In this document: positions 24,101-35,805 of the stretch, piece by piece
Layout: each line of letters opens with the position of its first letter
Numbering within the stretch: position 1 is the first letter of the stretch
Assembly (NCBI GenBank): GCA_038501195.1
Contig: JBBPUQ010000001.1
Coordinates: 2,294,001 to 2,358,000, forward strand
Origin: Nemania diffusa
Taxonomy: Eukaryota; Ascomycota; Sordariomycetes; Xylariales; Xylariaceae
Length of the DNA: 64,000 nt
Direction: 5' to 3'
Made by a program: the position numbers and the translations under genes
The notes under the pieces: model-generated
Database searches by the model: none
What the model was told of the DNA's origin: nothing
The model's input: only the letters and a program-made list of their open reading frames with translations

Positions 24101-24864
24101 ATCTACTGAGGCGCTTGCTTAGGTAGGTACTTACCTAGAGCGGGCAAAAGCAACAATTCGTCCACCCCTCCTCTTCCAACACGTAAAAAGAGCGGCTCTC
24201 TTTTCTCTGCAACCCGCAACACTCTCCCTTGCGCTCATTCGTTTTTGCCAGCCTTGGTTGTTACTATCGGCACACTTGTTCGGGATTCCCTTGTAAAAAG
24301 AAGAATCACAGAAGCCAAATACAACAATACTGAATTTCAAGTTCCCGCGTCTCCCTCCTAGTCCAGGTGAACCACCAGCTCGCCAGTACAATACTATGCC
24401 TATAGTGTACTACCACCTATAGCCTTTCTAACCTTAAACAAAGCAGCTCAGGCACAGGTATTTTACCTACATATGTGCTCTGTATTATTGAATATCTCTG
24501 GGACCAACCTTGAAACACTTGCCTAACACCCTGCGTTGGACTTGGCTCCTTTTGCCAGACCCTGCCCAATGACCACCGACTACTAGGCATAGGTAGACGT
24601 GCGCATGTCATACAGAACGTAGCCTACAGTAGTGTACATAGCGTACATACCTACTTACACCTACTTACATACCTACCTACATACTGTATCTATCTACTAG
24701 GTACGCACAGCTACGCAGTACGCATACGCATTGGATAGGTAGGTACTCGCACACCAACCATCGTGTACCTACACCCACACCCACACACGCAACGGCCTGA
24801 CCACCTAACTAACCTAACCTCCCTGTGTGTTATAAGCGCGTTATAAGTACCCCCTGGCCATGAG
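21188..24864. other. Long gene-poor spacer with TAGGTAGG strings
   Basis: About 3.7 kb. No open frame with recognisable content was found on either strand. The right half (22960-24760) is packed with TAGGTAGG, CCTACCTA and GTACCTAGGTA strings, densest at 24640-24745, followed by CACACCCACACCCACACACGC just before the DUF1765 start. It probably includes the promoter and a long leader for that gene. A long non-coding RNA cannot be excluded. Confidence 0.45.
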
Positions 24865-27800
24865 ATGATGACTGGGCCAACCCTGACTGTGACGGTTTCG
24901 CCAGCCGTCGAGTCAACACAGTCATTCCCCTCCTCCCCGTCTTCAACATCGTCGCATCCTCCAACCCAATTCGACTCGCCCTCTGCTACCCACACCCGTG
25001 CATCGTCGTCCCACTCTCCTTCGTGGACCAACAAGAGCTTGCCCAACCCCCCTGCCTACGCCGTGCCGGCTATCGATTTCGATCTCGATGTCGACGTCAA
25101 TTTCAACACTACTTTGACATTTGTCCCCGAACCCACGCTCGAGGACACCGATGAGAAGCCGGCAGGTGCTTCCATCCGCCATTCCTTAGGGGGCTCGCGG
25201 TCTTGGACTGAAAACATGGGCAGGAGGAAATCCATGGCGCTCAGTCGTGCGCAGTCGTGGATGCCCTCCTCCAAATCCACCCCCGACCTGGGCAGCCTGC
25301 CTCAAGTAACGGCTGAGGATATCATGGCGAACGGGGCAGGTAACGGCTCACTCACCCCGAGTTCAATAGCACAGGATGGGCTGAGAGGTGCCTCCGGCTC
25401 GTTCGCGTCTTTTGCTAGGCGCTCCTGGATCTCGACTTCGCGATCGCCATCGCCGAATAAAAAACAGGAGGCTGCCCAAATCCCGGAGCAACGACCTGGC
25501 AGAGAACGCGCCCCAAGCAACAGCTCGATTATGAAACTCCGGAAAGGTTCGCGGAATCGCTCTGGTTCGTCTTCTAGCGAAAGCAGCCGGTCGAGTGAAT
25601 CCTTGAGCAAGTTTGGCAGTTACTTGAACAAAATCAAGGCCCGACCTCAGACTGCTCGCGTAAAGGGCACGGTACCAGATGAGCTAGACAGCCCAGCGTC
25701 TTCAACAACAAGCCTAGCACCGCCGTCCACTGAGACGCGGAAGTCGCATGCTTCCGAAACGAGTAACAGCACATTCCCCGATGACGCTGCTACGGCTAGA
25801 AATTCTTCGGTCGCTCGAGATTCACTATGGTCTGCATTTAAGAGCCTTGAGGCAGATTTCCAGAGGTTTCAGTGCAGGCCTACAGCATTGAAGATGAACC
25901 TGATCCGCACCGCCCTCGTACCCTTCCTCCGAAAATATGCCTCTCATTCGTCTAATTTGAATCTCCACTACGAAGATTTGGAACGTAGAGCCGTCATTCT
26001 CAATAAGTGGTGGACTGGGCTCCTTGATATGCTTCATGTGAGAACCCACCCGCCTGTCTCCGGAATTGACAGGCCAATACTGCTAGATGCGGTAAGCATC
26101 ATCATGATGCGTCCGGAATGGCGACAGTCCACGACAGCATTTCGTCCATTAGCCGAGCGAAGCCCTCGAGAATGCATTCGCCGAAAGTCCCAACCCGCAG
26201 CGAGCGACTCAACGGGTTCTTTTCATTCTACAGATTCTGATTTTCTTGCCGAGTCAACTGGGCACAATGTGAGAAATATGTTTATTACCAACCTGGTATC
26301 TCAGATGGCACTTGTTGTGGACAAAATGTCTCTTAGACATGCCCCTAACAGTCTAGTCAACTTTGCCGGCAAAGCATGTGCTTATGCATTTTTTTTCGCC
26401 CCCGGGGTTGCGGATATATTGGTTCGACTGTGGTCTTTAGCGCCGAGTGCTTTGCGGCGTATTTCAGATGAATTCAAGCTCCCTCGACGGAGCAGGGGTG
26501 AAAGCGATGACATTGTTGCTCTCTTCCCTCCTGGTATGGACAAGCTGGGTTGGACCTCCGTCGCCCTGGTATCCGACGCTCTTCGGAGACCCGCCCAGCC
26601 ACCTTTATCCCCAACCAAGATTTTTTGGACTGGACCGTGGTTGGCGAGGTGGAACGGCCGCGATAGTGACTTGTTCTTTATTTTCTGCAAATACTACTTC
26701 GTTCTCGCAGAAGGTTTCTTCCCCCCATATCTCCCCCTTGTTGAGAAGGCACGTGCGCCGGGATTTGTCCTTATCAGCGCGCAGATACTTTCGGCTCTTG
26801 ACTCGACTTTACATCGCCAAGCAGCTGTAGAAGCCATGTCGGCGCCCCCACTTTCGGATGCTATGCGTGGAGCAGATGCTTCTATTATGGCTTTGCAGAT
26901 GGCACCAAGCAACAGTAACATCCTAAAAGGAATGGCGGAGAATAGGCTCATCGTCCTCTTGAAGAATTTGCTCTCGAGCGCATCTGTATCATGCGGCAGT
27001 GCCCGTTATACGTTTGCCGAGTCATTCTTGGCCGTGATGAAAGCAGCTGTTAAACACACCTCGCAATTTGATCACAATGCCTGTTTTACAATTTGCGATT
27101 TCCTTGAGGAGTCACTAGTTGTGTACAATGATTTTGTAGACAGCTCCTGCACCCCAACAATTCATGTTGATTGGCCATTTTGGTTCGAGGTCTGCAAAAA
27201 GATTCTTGAATCTAATAATTCGATGTCTGAAATCAGGGTTCTTTCTCTAATCTTTTCCATATGGGAAACGATCGCAAGCGACCAGGATCGCAAAGAGCGT
27301 GTCTGTATGGATTGGCTCCTTACTGAGGAAACCTTTGACAAACTGTTTAATAATTGGTGTCCCATGGTTCGAGCTTATTATATGCGACTTTTATGTTGGC
27401 GAATCTGCAGGGATGCCGGAAATGCCAACGATTCCGACGCGTAAGTCACCGCCCTTTCGAGAATCCTATGCTGGTGCTCATAGTTCGCAGGAAGATTTTT
27501 TTACTCGTTTTTACTCGGTTAAAGACGGTCTGGGGCCATTTTCTCTGGCTAAAGCGAGATATTGAACAGAAAGGACAACTACCGCCATCTACAGCGCCTT
27601 CGTTTCCTACCCCAGGCAAGCGATTTATGATCATCAGGACAGAAATTCCCACTGTGCAGTCTGGTTTCATAGCGGGATTTGACTCCTCGCTTGCTTCGTC
27701 GAGGCAAGATATAACAGACGCCCCCCCGACCGACTTCGACTCCATGAATGCTTTCAATCCGGAAGCCGCCGGCGCAGCGAAAAAGACATGGTCCCTTCTC

Positions 27801-28535
27801 GGCAAAGTATTCTCGTTTGCGCCGAACGGAGAGGGGCCCGATGATCTAGAGACGCTACGGCGAGAGACAGCAGCATCCAGGATGAGCGCGGCCCATCCAC
27901 GACCAATATCGACCGGCAGCATCGTTAGCGCGGCAAGTTCTGATACTGACAGCATTGGGTCTTCGCCTACTTATGAAGCTACCCAGTATCTCTTTAAGTT
28001 TATACTCTCGTGGAACAATGCTGGGACTATGCCTCCCCCCAACCGTATTCTAACTCGGCCGAGGTTACCGAATCCAGCGCAGTCTTGGGTTGCTGCTAAA
28101 GGACAGGGAGAGAGCCCCCTGCCATTGGCAGGCCGACCTTCGGCAACGCGTGCTGTTTCTGGGAGCGCCCTACCAGGACTTGTTGATTCAGCTAAAAATG
28201 CCGGCTCTCCGGAAGTTCCTACTTCTCCAAGTAGTTCATCAACGACCTTTGACGGACGGAACAGTATTGGGCAATTCAGTTTGGATCTACACGAGGATGA
28301 TATACCCTTGCGTAATGCAGCTAGCCTTAGCAAGGAGAATCTAGTCAGCCCTGTCGAGCCGACTGGTTCCTTCGCCAGGACTGTCAAATATGCAGGCCGA
28401 GCCTTGGCCGAATGGAGTTTAGTTGTTGCTGAATGCAATAGTTTCGTCGAACGAAGACGTGAGGAAGGCATACTCGGCCTCCAAGATGTCGAAGTACCAG
28501 TGCTCGGCGTCGAAGGTTTTCGAAAAATATGTTGA
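24865..28535 (+). CDS. DUF1765 domain protein (large conserved fungal protein)
   Basis: Two exons: 24865-27440 and 27491-28535; 1206 aa. The first ~300 residues are Ser/Thr/Pro-rich and low-complexity, likely disordered and phosphorylated (runs such as SSSSESSRSSES). From about 320 the sequence is ordered: FRKYASH, ILNKWWTGLLDML and IDRPILLDAVSIIMMRPEW, which I associate with fungal DUF1765 proteins. The core continues to KIFLLVFTRLKTVWGHFLWLK across the 50-bp intron. The tail is again Ser-rich, ends near VLGVEGFRKIC and contains a helical AEWSLVVAECNSFVERRR segment. Start: first ATG of the open frame after an upstream minimal uORF (ATGAGATGA at 24860). Function unknown; no TM or catalytic motif. 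Confidence 0.82.
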
Positions 28536-29662
28536 TATTACTAAGCCGCACAAAGTATATTTCTTGTATCCCCAAAGATACTGTCCAGGATCGCGAACGA
28601 CTGGAGGGAAGAATAAAGCAATATACGTTCTCAGTTTTGCACTCAAGGCGGGCTATGACCTTGAGGTACTCACGTCCCATGGCTTTCTCCACCCATTTGC
28701 TACCCCTAATCAAAACCTTGCATCAAATTTCGCAGCCTACCTCGCTAACGGCTTGAGTTAATTCCGGATTAGAGGCGCAATGACGATAACGGCGTTACGG
28801 TACATATTTTTGTTGAACATAAAAAGAAAGGAGCTTATCATCGGTTTATCGAGCACTACATCTTTCAACGTCGAACACAAGGGACATGACACTCTCTAGA
28901 GCGAATAAGTCTACAAAGGAAATCACTCCGCACAATGATTTTCTCGTAGTCAGAACTGGTGCCTCGCAGGAACATGATGATTGGCCATGCCATTGACCTC
29001 GACTTGGCAGAAAATTAATGCCTTTGGCGAGATCGCATGGTTGTTATATAGGAGGCGTGAAATGTTTTCAGGCACTATACCCAGCGGATTGTAGCAGCAT
29101 TGGGAATGCAGCATGCCGCGTTGTACTATCGGCTGTATAATACATGATGAGGTGATATACCTCCTAAAAAAGACGATCAAAGACGCCTAGTATTCTCTTC
29201 CCGTGGTACTGTGTTCTCGTCATAGTTGTAGCAATACTCACTTTAGTTTAGGGCATAGGCTCGTGCTCTCTCGCGTATAAAACTCTCGAGCAGCCGTAGT
29301 TCCCCCATTTTCTTCCTAGATGTGCGACAGCACTTTAGTAGTGTTCATCAAGTCGAATAGCCTAGAGAATTCAGCTAACAATTCTCTTTACTTTCTTAAG
29401 GTCCATATTCCCCCTTCTTTCTCAATTAGGGTCAGCTGAACCTATTTGTACCTAAAGGTCCTAGGCTACAGCTCATACAATATAGCACTTTAAGTTCTCC
29501 GGGCATATAGCTAAGGCCCTTGTGACCTACATACCTCTAATAGCTCCGTATAACTTGGTCGGGTCTATACGTCGCCCCTGTATTCTAGTCTCTGGTAATT
29601 AATAGGCACCTGTGACTGATTTATCCTTCGATAACTCCCTCAGGAAGTGGTTACTTCAGAGT
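28536..29662. other. Intergenic, tail to tail
   Basis: About 1.1 kb between convergent genes. Open frames at 28423-28761 overlap the DUF1765 end and look non-coding. AT-rich sequence without repeats or RNA signals. Confidence 0.4.
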
Positions 29663-30805
29663 TTAAGAGACGTCATCATTTATGTACTGCTCATACACTT
29701 GGCCGTAAAATCTCTTTCCGTTCTCACGGTGGCTGCGGACCTTGGTGCGAAGCTGCGACTCGCCCCACGTATCATACTTACCTCTCAGAAACGGCGAGTC
29801 GATCCGACCGCCCTCAGCGGACTCGTCGCCTGCCATGCCCGCGAAGTGCGCCCTCAACGCCCCGGTGGCCTCGGCCTTCGTCAGGTCCCTCCTGACCCCC
29901 TGGAAGAACGGCACGCTGAAGCGCTCGCGCCGCCCCGAGAGGACGCGGTGCGTCGTGGCCTTGCCGACGCCCCCTGTAACGACCTCGAACGCTTGTCCGA
30001 TGTTCACCACGAACGTGCCGGGCACCGCGGGCACGTCGACCCAGGCCCCTGCTTTGTTCAGCACCTGCAGGCCCCCCACCTCGGGCGGCGAGGCCTGCAG
30101 CAGGAACGTCCACCAGCCGGACGAGTCCTTGTGCGGCCCCACGCCCTGGGTGGGGGCGCCTGGGGAGGACTCCGGGTAGTGCACGAGCTTGAGCCGGTGC
30201 TGGTCTGAGAGGAAGGCCTGGAATGTCCCGCTAGGCAGCGAGAGGGCCTGCGCGACGAGGTCGAGGAAGCGCTCGCCGAGCTGCGTCAGCTCGGATATGT
30301 AGCTCTCGATCACGCTGCGCAAGTTCGCGTCGTGGTTCGGCCACTGTAGCCACGGTGAGCGGGGTTTGCCGCGTGTCTCTCCGACCAAAGGGCAAAAACA
30401 TTGAAGAGGAAAAGGGGGTACACCAACCTGGTTCGGACCCCGCAGGTGCTCGTAGAGCGGCAGGCCCTCGCGCCACGTCGCGGCCAGCTCCGTCGCGAAC
30501 TCGAACTGCTCGCGCACGTCGACGGCGCCGCCGGTGGTCTCGCCGCCGACGCCGCTGTACCCGAGGAAATGCGGCGAGTTTTCGAGGGCCATCGCGCGCT
30601 TAGTCGCTTCGTCCAGGCTGAAGAGCCCGGGCAGCGCGCGAACGAGATCAGAGATGACGGGGGACGGGACGCCATGGTTTGAGACGTAGAGAAAGCCGAT
30701 GTCGATGAGGGCGTGGCGGAGGTCCTTGAGCAATTGGGGTAGTGTGGTGGGATGATTGGCTAGTGAGAGATCTATTGTTGGGATTGTGTCGAATGAGGTA
30801 GTCAT
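29663..30805 (-). CDS. 2-oxoglutarate/Fe(II) oxygenase, isopenicillin-N-synthase-like (1)
   Basis: Two exons on the minus strand: 30805-30428 and 30343-29663; 352 aa. The 84-bp intron stays in frame, so it could be misread as coding; removing it gives LRGPNQWPNHDANLR as in relatives. N-terminal DIOX_N: IPTIDLS, GFLYVSNHGVP. C-terminal 2OG-FeII domain: iron ligands His197 and Asp199 (GPHKDSSGWW), the distal His258 (TTHRV) and the 2OG-binding Arg267-Phe-Ser269. All cofactor residues are intact, so an active oxygenase is expected. The N-terminal LFSLDEATK and PHFLGYSG pattern is that of fungal IPNS-like enzymes of unknown substrate. GC-rich coding sequence compared with AT-rich flanks. No signal peptide. 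Confidence 0.87.
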   Translation of the reverse strand: MTTSFDTIPTIDLSLANHPTTLPQLLKDLRHALIDIGFLYVSNHGVPSPVISDLVRALPGLFSLDEATKRAMALENSPHFLGYSGVGGETTGGAVDVREQFEFATELAATWREGLPLYEHLRGPNQVGVPPFPLQCFCPLVGETRGKPRSPWLQWPNHDANLRSVIESYISELTQLGERFLDLVAQALSLPSGTFQAFLSDQHRLKLVHYPESSPGAPTQGVGPHKDSSGWWTFLLQASPPEVGGLQVLNKAGAWVDVPAVPGTFVVNIGQAFEVVTGGVGKATTHRVLSGRRERFSVPFFQGVRRDLTKAEATGALRAHFAGMAGDESAEGGRIDSPFLRGKYDTWGESQLRTKVRSHRENGKRFYGQVYEQYINDDVS

Positions 30806-31603
30806 GTTTGATAGGCTTCAATAAGTGTCCGATATAGAATGAACGTCTCAAGTCTTTTCCGTGGTTATTAGTGATGGTCTAGATCTTCTCGTATCATTAA
30901 TTGTTCATTTATGAGATATTCACTGCTCTACTAACCTACCTGTACGAGACTACAGTACTTGCTACTATTTAAAGTTGTTGCTAGTGGCACGATGCTTGTA
31001 GCTCTGTTCGGGGGTGCATCGGACTGCATATTGACGGGTCAGAGCTAGCACGTAATTTTCTGGGCTATGATATAATAACCGCTATCTAAATACTATGTAT
31101 GCCAAGGGATCAAGATACGTATGGAACGGACTATATATCTAGATATATATATATATATATATTCAACTGCCAATGAATATAAATTGATACAGAAATCTAA
31201 AGTTAAACCATAATTACACTGCGTGTAATCCTAAGAGTACAAGAAAAGACGCAAAAAAATAAACATCACAAAAGGAGAGGGAAAGCGGGAGGAATATTTT
31301 GAGTAGCTGTGATGATTAGAGAATCTAGGACGAAATGCAAAACTAATGTTATCTTTCGTAGGCATTCAAACCCCCGTAGATTTATGTTTTGATACTTAGC
31401 TTCCCTGGAACTATCACCTCGTGGCTCTCATTATCGCCAGCCTGCTTGAGAATTTGGATTCGAGTAATACTACCACCTACGAGCACTAAATGTTGTCGCT
31501 ATCTCTAAAGGTTTAGAAGTCTAGGGTATCGAGCTGGCTTTCTAATAGTCATCAGTAATTCAAAAGATGCTACAGTGGGACTGGACTACTTGGGTTGAGA
31601 AGG
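30806..31603. other. Intergenic with AT microsatellite
   Basis: AT-rich. Holds an uninterrupted (AT)10 at 31143-31162 and an A-rich tract near 31250. No gene seen. Confidence 0.45.
31143..31162. repeat. (AT)10 microsatellite
   Basis: Perfect dinucleotide run in the spacer downstream of the pseudogene relic. Confidence 0.95.
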
Positions 31604-31840
31604 TCATGAACTAACTCCCTTCATGATATGGTCCAACAAGGTAAAGTCTTGCATCAAAGAGCTCCAGACACGCCACCATTGGCTGTCAGTGCCGCCAATA
31701 TGTATGCCAAAACGCCCGGCAAAGCCCCATTTTCCATCGACTAAGGGGAATTTAGCTTCGATATAGCAGGTGTGTTATGGATTGTCTTCTATTTCGCTCG
31801 GGACTAGATAGGCGTTAACGAATGAAACTTTGTTGATCAT
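31604..31840 (-). pseudogene. Decayed small gene or exon, one in-frame TAA
   Basis: On the minus strand a 79-codon frame starts at ATG 31840 and reads on to a TGA at 31604 with only one internal stop, TAA at 31777-31775. After that stop the sequence looks coding: IEAKFPLVDGKWGF, AGRFGIHIGGTDSQWW and RVWSSLMQDFTLLDHI. The TAA could derive from CAA by one C-to-T change. I do not recognise the family. It sits 6 bp after the stop of the flavoprotein gene, on the same strand. It could instead be part of a gene with an intron over the stop, but no good splice pair was found. Confidence 0.5.
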
Positions 31841-31846
31841 GGGCTC

Positions 31847-33328
31847 CTAAATCCTACTCTTGATGATGTCGACCCAATCAATCTTTGATTTATGGACCTT
31901 ATTCTCGTTTCCCAGTTCCACCCCTTCGAAGTCAGAGTGGTCCCAGGCCCATCGCTGGGCCATCTCGTTGTCCAGAGTGCCATGTAATGCTTTTAAAACG
32001 TAGCGCCCAAGCACCGGGAGCATCTTCCAAGAGTGCCAACTACCGCCCGTGGCCAGAAACAAGTTTTTGCAGTGCGGGTGGGTTGATATGAGAAAATCGG
32101 CAGAAGGGGTAGAGCAATCCCTGGATTCGAGATTCGTATTAGCCGTTGGCAAATGGCGGAGCTCAGACTCGAATACATGTGACAATGTCCAGGAGATGGA
32201 AGGGAACTTACCAACCAATACGATATTTCTCAAGTTCGATGCCTGCTACTCGCTTCCCATACATGCTTTGATAAACACGCTGGGCCAAGCCCCTCAGCCC
32301 TTGCGGTATATCGTCGGGTTCTGTCCACAAAGTCTTTGTCGGGGTCAGTGGCGGAATGGACATCAGTTGCCCTGTAGACTCGTGCTTTGTCGTATACGTA
32401 AAAGCCGGGTCACAATTGAACTTGAGAATGCCATCTGAGTTGAGCGGAATACTTTCGCCTGCAACTTAGTATTAGTTCTCTACCTAAACGTGTTCCATGC
32501 GTATGACAGAAGCATAAACAAACCTGACATGTGCTCCAATCCACCAGCTAGGACGGGGGCGTCCCTGAACTCAGCCCAGCGCTCCTGAGGAATCCGCGCG
32601 TAGAATGTCAGCATCCCCTGCCCAATGAGTCTGTTGCCGGTCTGAACCTGCGTATTGGTCGGTGCGCTCTTCGCCAGGAGATCTGCCGTCCTTGCACCAG
32701 TGCATAGCATGACGAAATCGGCAGTCAAGGCCGTACCGTCAGCAAGCTGGACACCGGTGCAGGTCTCCTCTTTGGCAATGGACACTTTGGTCACCGTCGC
32801 TTCCAGGTATCGGACTCCTTTGTTAACCGCCTCCTGCACAACGGCCCCGAGCGCCTTGGCGGCATCGGCCCAACCTGCGTTAGGTTGCCAGTAGCAGTCG
32901 GTCTCGTCGCCGGAATTCATGTCAGTAAATACGCCACCCCACATCTCCTTGGCCACGGCAACCGGAATCATCTTGGCCTCGGAGGACGCCCTCAACGCTG
33001 CAAAGTTCTCCATGCACTTACGGCTCAATGCCGTCTTACCAACGCGCAGTAAACCGGAATGATGATACCATGCCGAGTAGAGTGGAGAGCTGATCCAGAG
33101 TTGCATAGCCTCGAGCGCGAGCTTCATGTGCATAATATCGCTATAGTCGGCGCGCACGATCCTGTTGACATCATGCGAGGCCGCGCGGTTGCTGGGGTAG
33201 TGACAGGCGTCAACGAGCGTGACGGCCATACTCGGATGGGCCTCGATGAGCGCGAGTGCCGTCGAGGCGCCGAAAACGCCGCTGCCCACGATGATGGTGG
33301 AATTTGGGATTGCCTCTTTCCAGGACAT
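31847..33328 (-). CDS. FAD-dependent amine oxidase, fructosyl-amine/sarcosine oxidase type
   Basis: Three exons on the minus strand: 33328-32524, 32458-32212, 32120-31847; 441 aa. N-terminal dinucleotide motif IIVGSGVFGAST, then SHDVNRIVRADYSD (the Arg-rich stretch near the flavin), GLLRVG, QPNAGWADA, a second FAD-contact segment ending VMLCTGARTADLL, and the family end STPSADFLISTHPHC ... FLATGGSWHSWKMLPVLG. These match fungal amadoriases (fructosyl amino acid oxidases) and related sarcosine oxidases, which oxidise secondary amines to release H2O2. Length fits the family (about 440). The C-terminus is SRI, a weak match to a peroxisomal PTS1, where amadoriases usually end in AKL/SKL. The start is the first ATG; an upstream TTG was ignored. 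Divergent from the GST gene. Confidence 0.87.
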
Positions 33329-33734
33329 GATTATAACTCTGTGTGCAGACACGTCAAGCAATTGAGGCTTCCGGGCCGTGCAGGTCCGCAAAGATAATCT
33401 GAGTCAAGGAGGAGGCGAGTATGAGACTGTGTGCTACAGTACAGGCTATATATAGGACCATGTGTGATTAATCCCTGGACAGTCGGCGATGTGTTACTAT
33501 TGCATAGGTACTTGAGATTAAAACTATGCAACCTCCTTGCTTCGCATGGCTTCGCATTGGCCACGCCCAACAGGTCTCAGCTTATGTAACACCACAAGCA
33601 CACGCTTCCAAAAGACCCCTCAGAGGTAGCCTAGATCCGGATATTTGCTAAGTTCCGTTGACACCCTCATCACTTCTTTCTTACCACCTACCACCACGTC
33701 GATTCTCACGAGCTATTTGGAAACCCTCGCCACC
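33329..33734. promoter_or_regulatory. Divergent promoter region, flavoprotein / GST
   Basis: About 400 bp shared between the minus-strand amine oxidase and the plus-strand GST, so co-regulation is possible. It ends in CTCGCCACC directly before the GST ATG, a strong start context. No specific operator was identified. Confidence 0.4.
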
Positions 33735-34641
33735 ATGAGCCTCAAGCCGATCAAACTGTACTGGAGGGGTGAGTCGCCGTTCTTATTTATACTAACATGT
33801 CTAACCTGGCACTAACACCTCCACCATAGACCAAGTTCCGAACCCTTCTAAGGTCCTCATCATCCTCGAGGAGCTCAGCCTACCTTATGAAACATCATAT
33901 GTCGAACTTGCTGGCCTCAAACAGAAACCGTACACTGATGTTAACCCAAATGGCCGCGTTCCGGCTATTGAAGATCCTAACACTGGCATCACGCTCTGGG
34001 AGTCTGGCGCCATTGTCCAGGTGAGCGTCGCAATGGCCCCATGCTTTATCGCTCTTCAGCTTACCCTTCCAACTATCCATAGTACTTGATCGACACGTAC
34101 GACAAGGGCAACATGATCTCATATAGCGACCCCTCCGAGAAGTACCTGACGCAGCAGTGGGCGTACTTTCAAGCCTCTGGCCAAGGCCCTTACTTTGGTC
34201 AAGCCGCCTGGTAAGCTTTTCATGTTGCGGGTAATCTAACTTGGGCGCAGGGCCTAAGCATTGTGCCTAGCCCATACGATACATTACTAATTTCAATTGA
34301 TCCCACACAGGTTCAACCTCTTCCACGAAGGGCAGTACGGTGAGTCCCCGGAGTCGGCCAAGGTTCGGTACGGTAAGGAAGTCAAGCGCGTGGCCGGCGT
34401 TCTCGACGGTGTGCTGGCTAAGTCGGAATGGCTCGTGGGCAACAAGTGCACGTATGCCGATCTGGCCTTCACCATGTGGAACATGCAGGTTGCGTACTTC
34501 ATGAAAGACCGCACTGGAGAACACGCATGGAACCCGGATGCATTCCCGCATTTCACTAGGTGGCAGAACGCCTGCTGTAACCGTAACAGCGTCAAAAAGG
34601 TTCAGAGTGTGCTGGGGAATAAGGAAGTCAAGAGTAGCTGA
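33735..34641 (+). CDS. Glutathione S-transferase, Ure2-like
   Basis: Four exons: 33735-33768, 33830-34020, 34083-34210, 34311-34641; 227 aa. N-terminal thioredoxin fold: IKLYWRDQVPNPSKV then PNGRVPAIEDP with the cis-Pro, and LWESGAIVQYLID (the Glu-Ser that binds the gamma-glutamyl part of glutathione). The C-terminal helical domain has QWAYFQASGQGPYFGQAAWF, KSEWLVGNKCTYADLAF and an MWNMQVAY helix. Yeast Ure2 has a prion domain and represses nitrogen genes; this protein has only the GST part and is more likely a detoxifying or peroxidase enzyme of the cytosol. All introns are GT-AG, 61 to 100 bp. Genes for H2O2-producing oxidase and GST sit head to head. Confidence 0.9.
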
Positions 34642-35301
34642 GCATACACAGTCCTGGGTGAAGCAATTCCTTCAGTCGCCCATTAGAATTCCTATCGATA
34701 GGCACAAGGGTCCGACATTTACGTAGAATACATTAACTCATTGAGGATTAATTTTTCCATCAATTATCTAAAGGGGCCTATCTGCCTACTTCAACGTCAA
34801 GTCTTCTACTACTTCGTACCTCAGGCTAAAAAGCTTCGGACCATATTAGTGAGATGGTGCTTAAGAGGCGAGCTAAATGGTGTATATAACCTACCCATCC
34901 CAGAGACCTAACAGTACGCCTGAGCCGTGGGAGGGTTATGATTGAGCTCGGCCATCTTACAATGTTAATGTCGAGCGAGCGGATAGCTTCTGGGTTAACT
35001 AAGAGGCGCCCAAAGATACCCATCCGTCTCTGATCACGGTCACCCGGGACTTCACGGCAACGGAAATTAGGAATCCTAGTTTCTGAATCTCATTGGGGAC
35101 TAAGAGTAGGATACGAACTACTCGAAAAGGGTCATTCTACTCTTAGTGACTAGCAGGGTAATGGAATGAGGCAGTAGTAGTCTAAGACGTCACTAGATCA
35201 TGTAGGGCGATGCAGATTCAATCGAGAGGTAATAGGGAAACAGGTGTAGGCATTCATCAATACAAACATCTTCTAATTACTAGAAGTGGGAACGGTTCGT
35301 T
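34642..35301. other. Intergenic
   Basis: AT-rich. The minus-strand frame 34826-35023 has no recognisable content. Nothing else seen. Confidence 0.4.
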
Positions 35302-35668
35302 TTATGCATGCTCAGCTAAGCTATAGCTGCCATCAGATTCCAGTAGGTCACTACCCATTTTCGCCTTTGCCTTGCCCCCGCGACCCGCGAGAATAAGCTT
35401 CCAAAGTTCATCAAGAGCGTCGGAAGTCCACGATGTTTGGGGAAGAGAGGCGTCTAGCATGCGTGATCGCGGCACTTCCGAAGCTCGTTGGCCGATCCAC
35501 CCTGAAACAACTGCTTTGTGCTTATTGGTCCTAGCCAAGTCCTTTTTCGGGCGGTTAATTATTGCAAAGTAAGGGATGGAATTCGCCGGACCTCTCGGCT
35601 ATAATGTAGCCAGCTTTATCAACTTCTTGAGCGATTGTTGCAACGAGCGAGAGTAAGTCGGAGGACAT
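35302..35668 (-). CDS. Possible small protein, two exons, unknown
   Basis: Minus strand: 35668-35592 then 35530-35302; 101 aa. The second exon is an open frame of 79 codons with ordered-looking sequence (QTSWTSDALDELWKLILAG). The first exon (MSSDLLSLVATIAQEVDKAG) connects in phase if a weak donor GTCCGG at 35591 is used with acceptor CTAG at 35531. No family recognised. The poor donor makes this tentative; the real gene may start inside exon 2 or be decayed. Confidence 0.3.
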
Positions 35669-35805
35669 TCTACCTAACCTTCGTAAATATAAGTCTTTAA
35701 ATGAAGTTTATATGTTAAGTAAGGTATATTCATCCATTGTAAGATAGAAGAGATATAATATCCTCTCTAAGATTAATACTGAATACCTACACCTCGCTAG
35801 AGTAA

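Noticed and set aside
28384..28761. Overlapping frames on both strands at the DUF1765 end
   Set aside because: Overlap the real last exon, no motif.
30355..30682. Arg-rich plus-strand frames opposite oxygenase 1
   Set aside because: Shadows of a GC-rich minus-strand gene.
32655..32894. Plus-strand frame opposite the amine oxidase
   Set aside because: Shadow of the real minus-strand exon.
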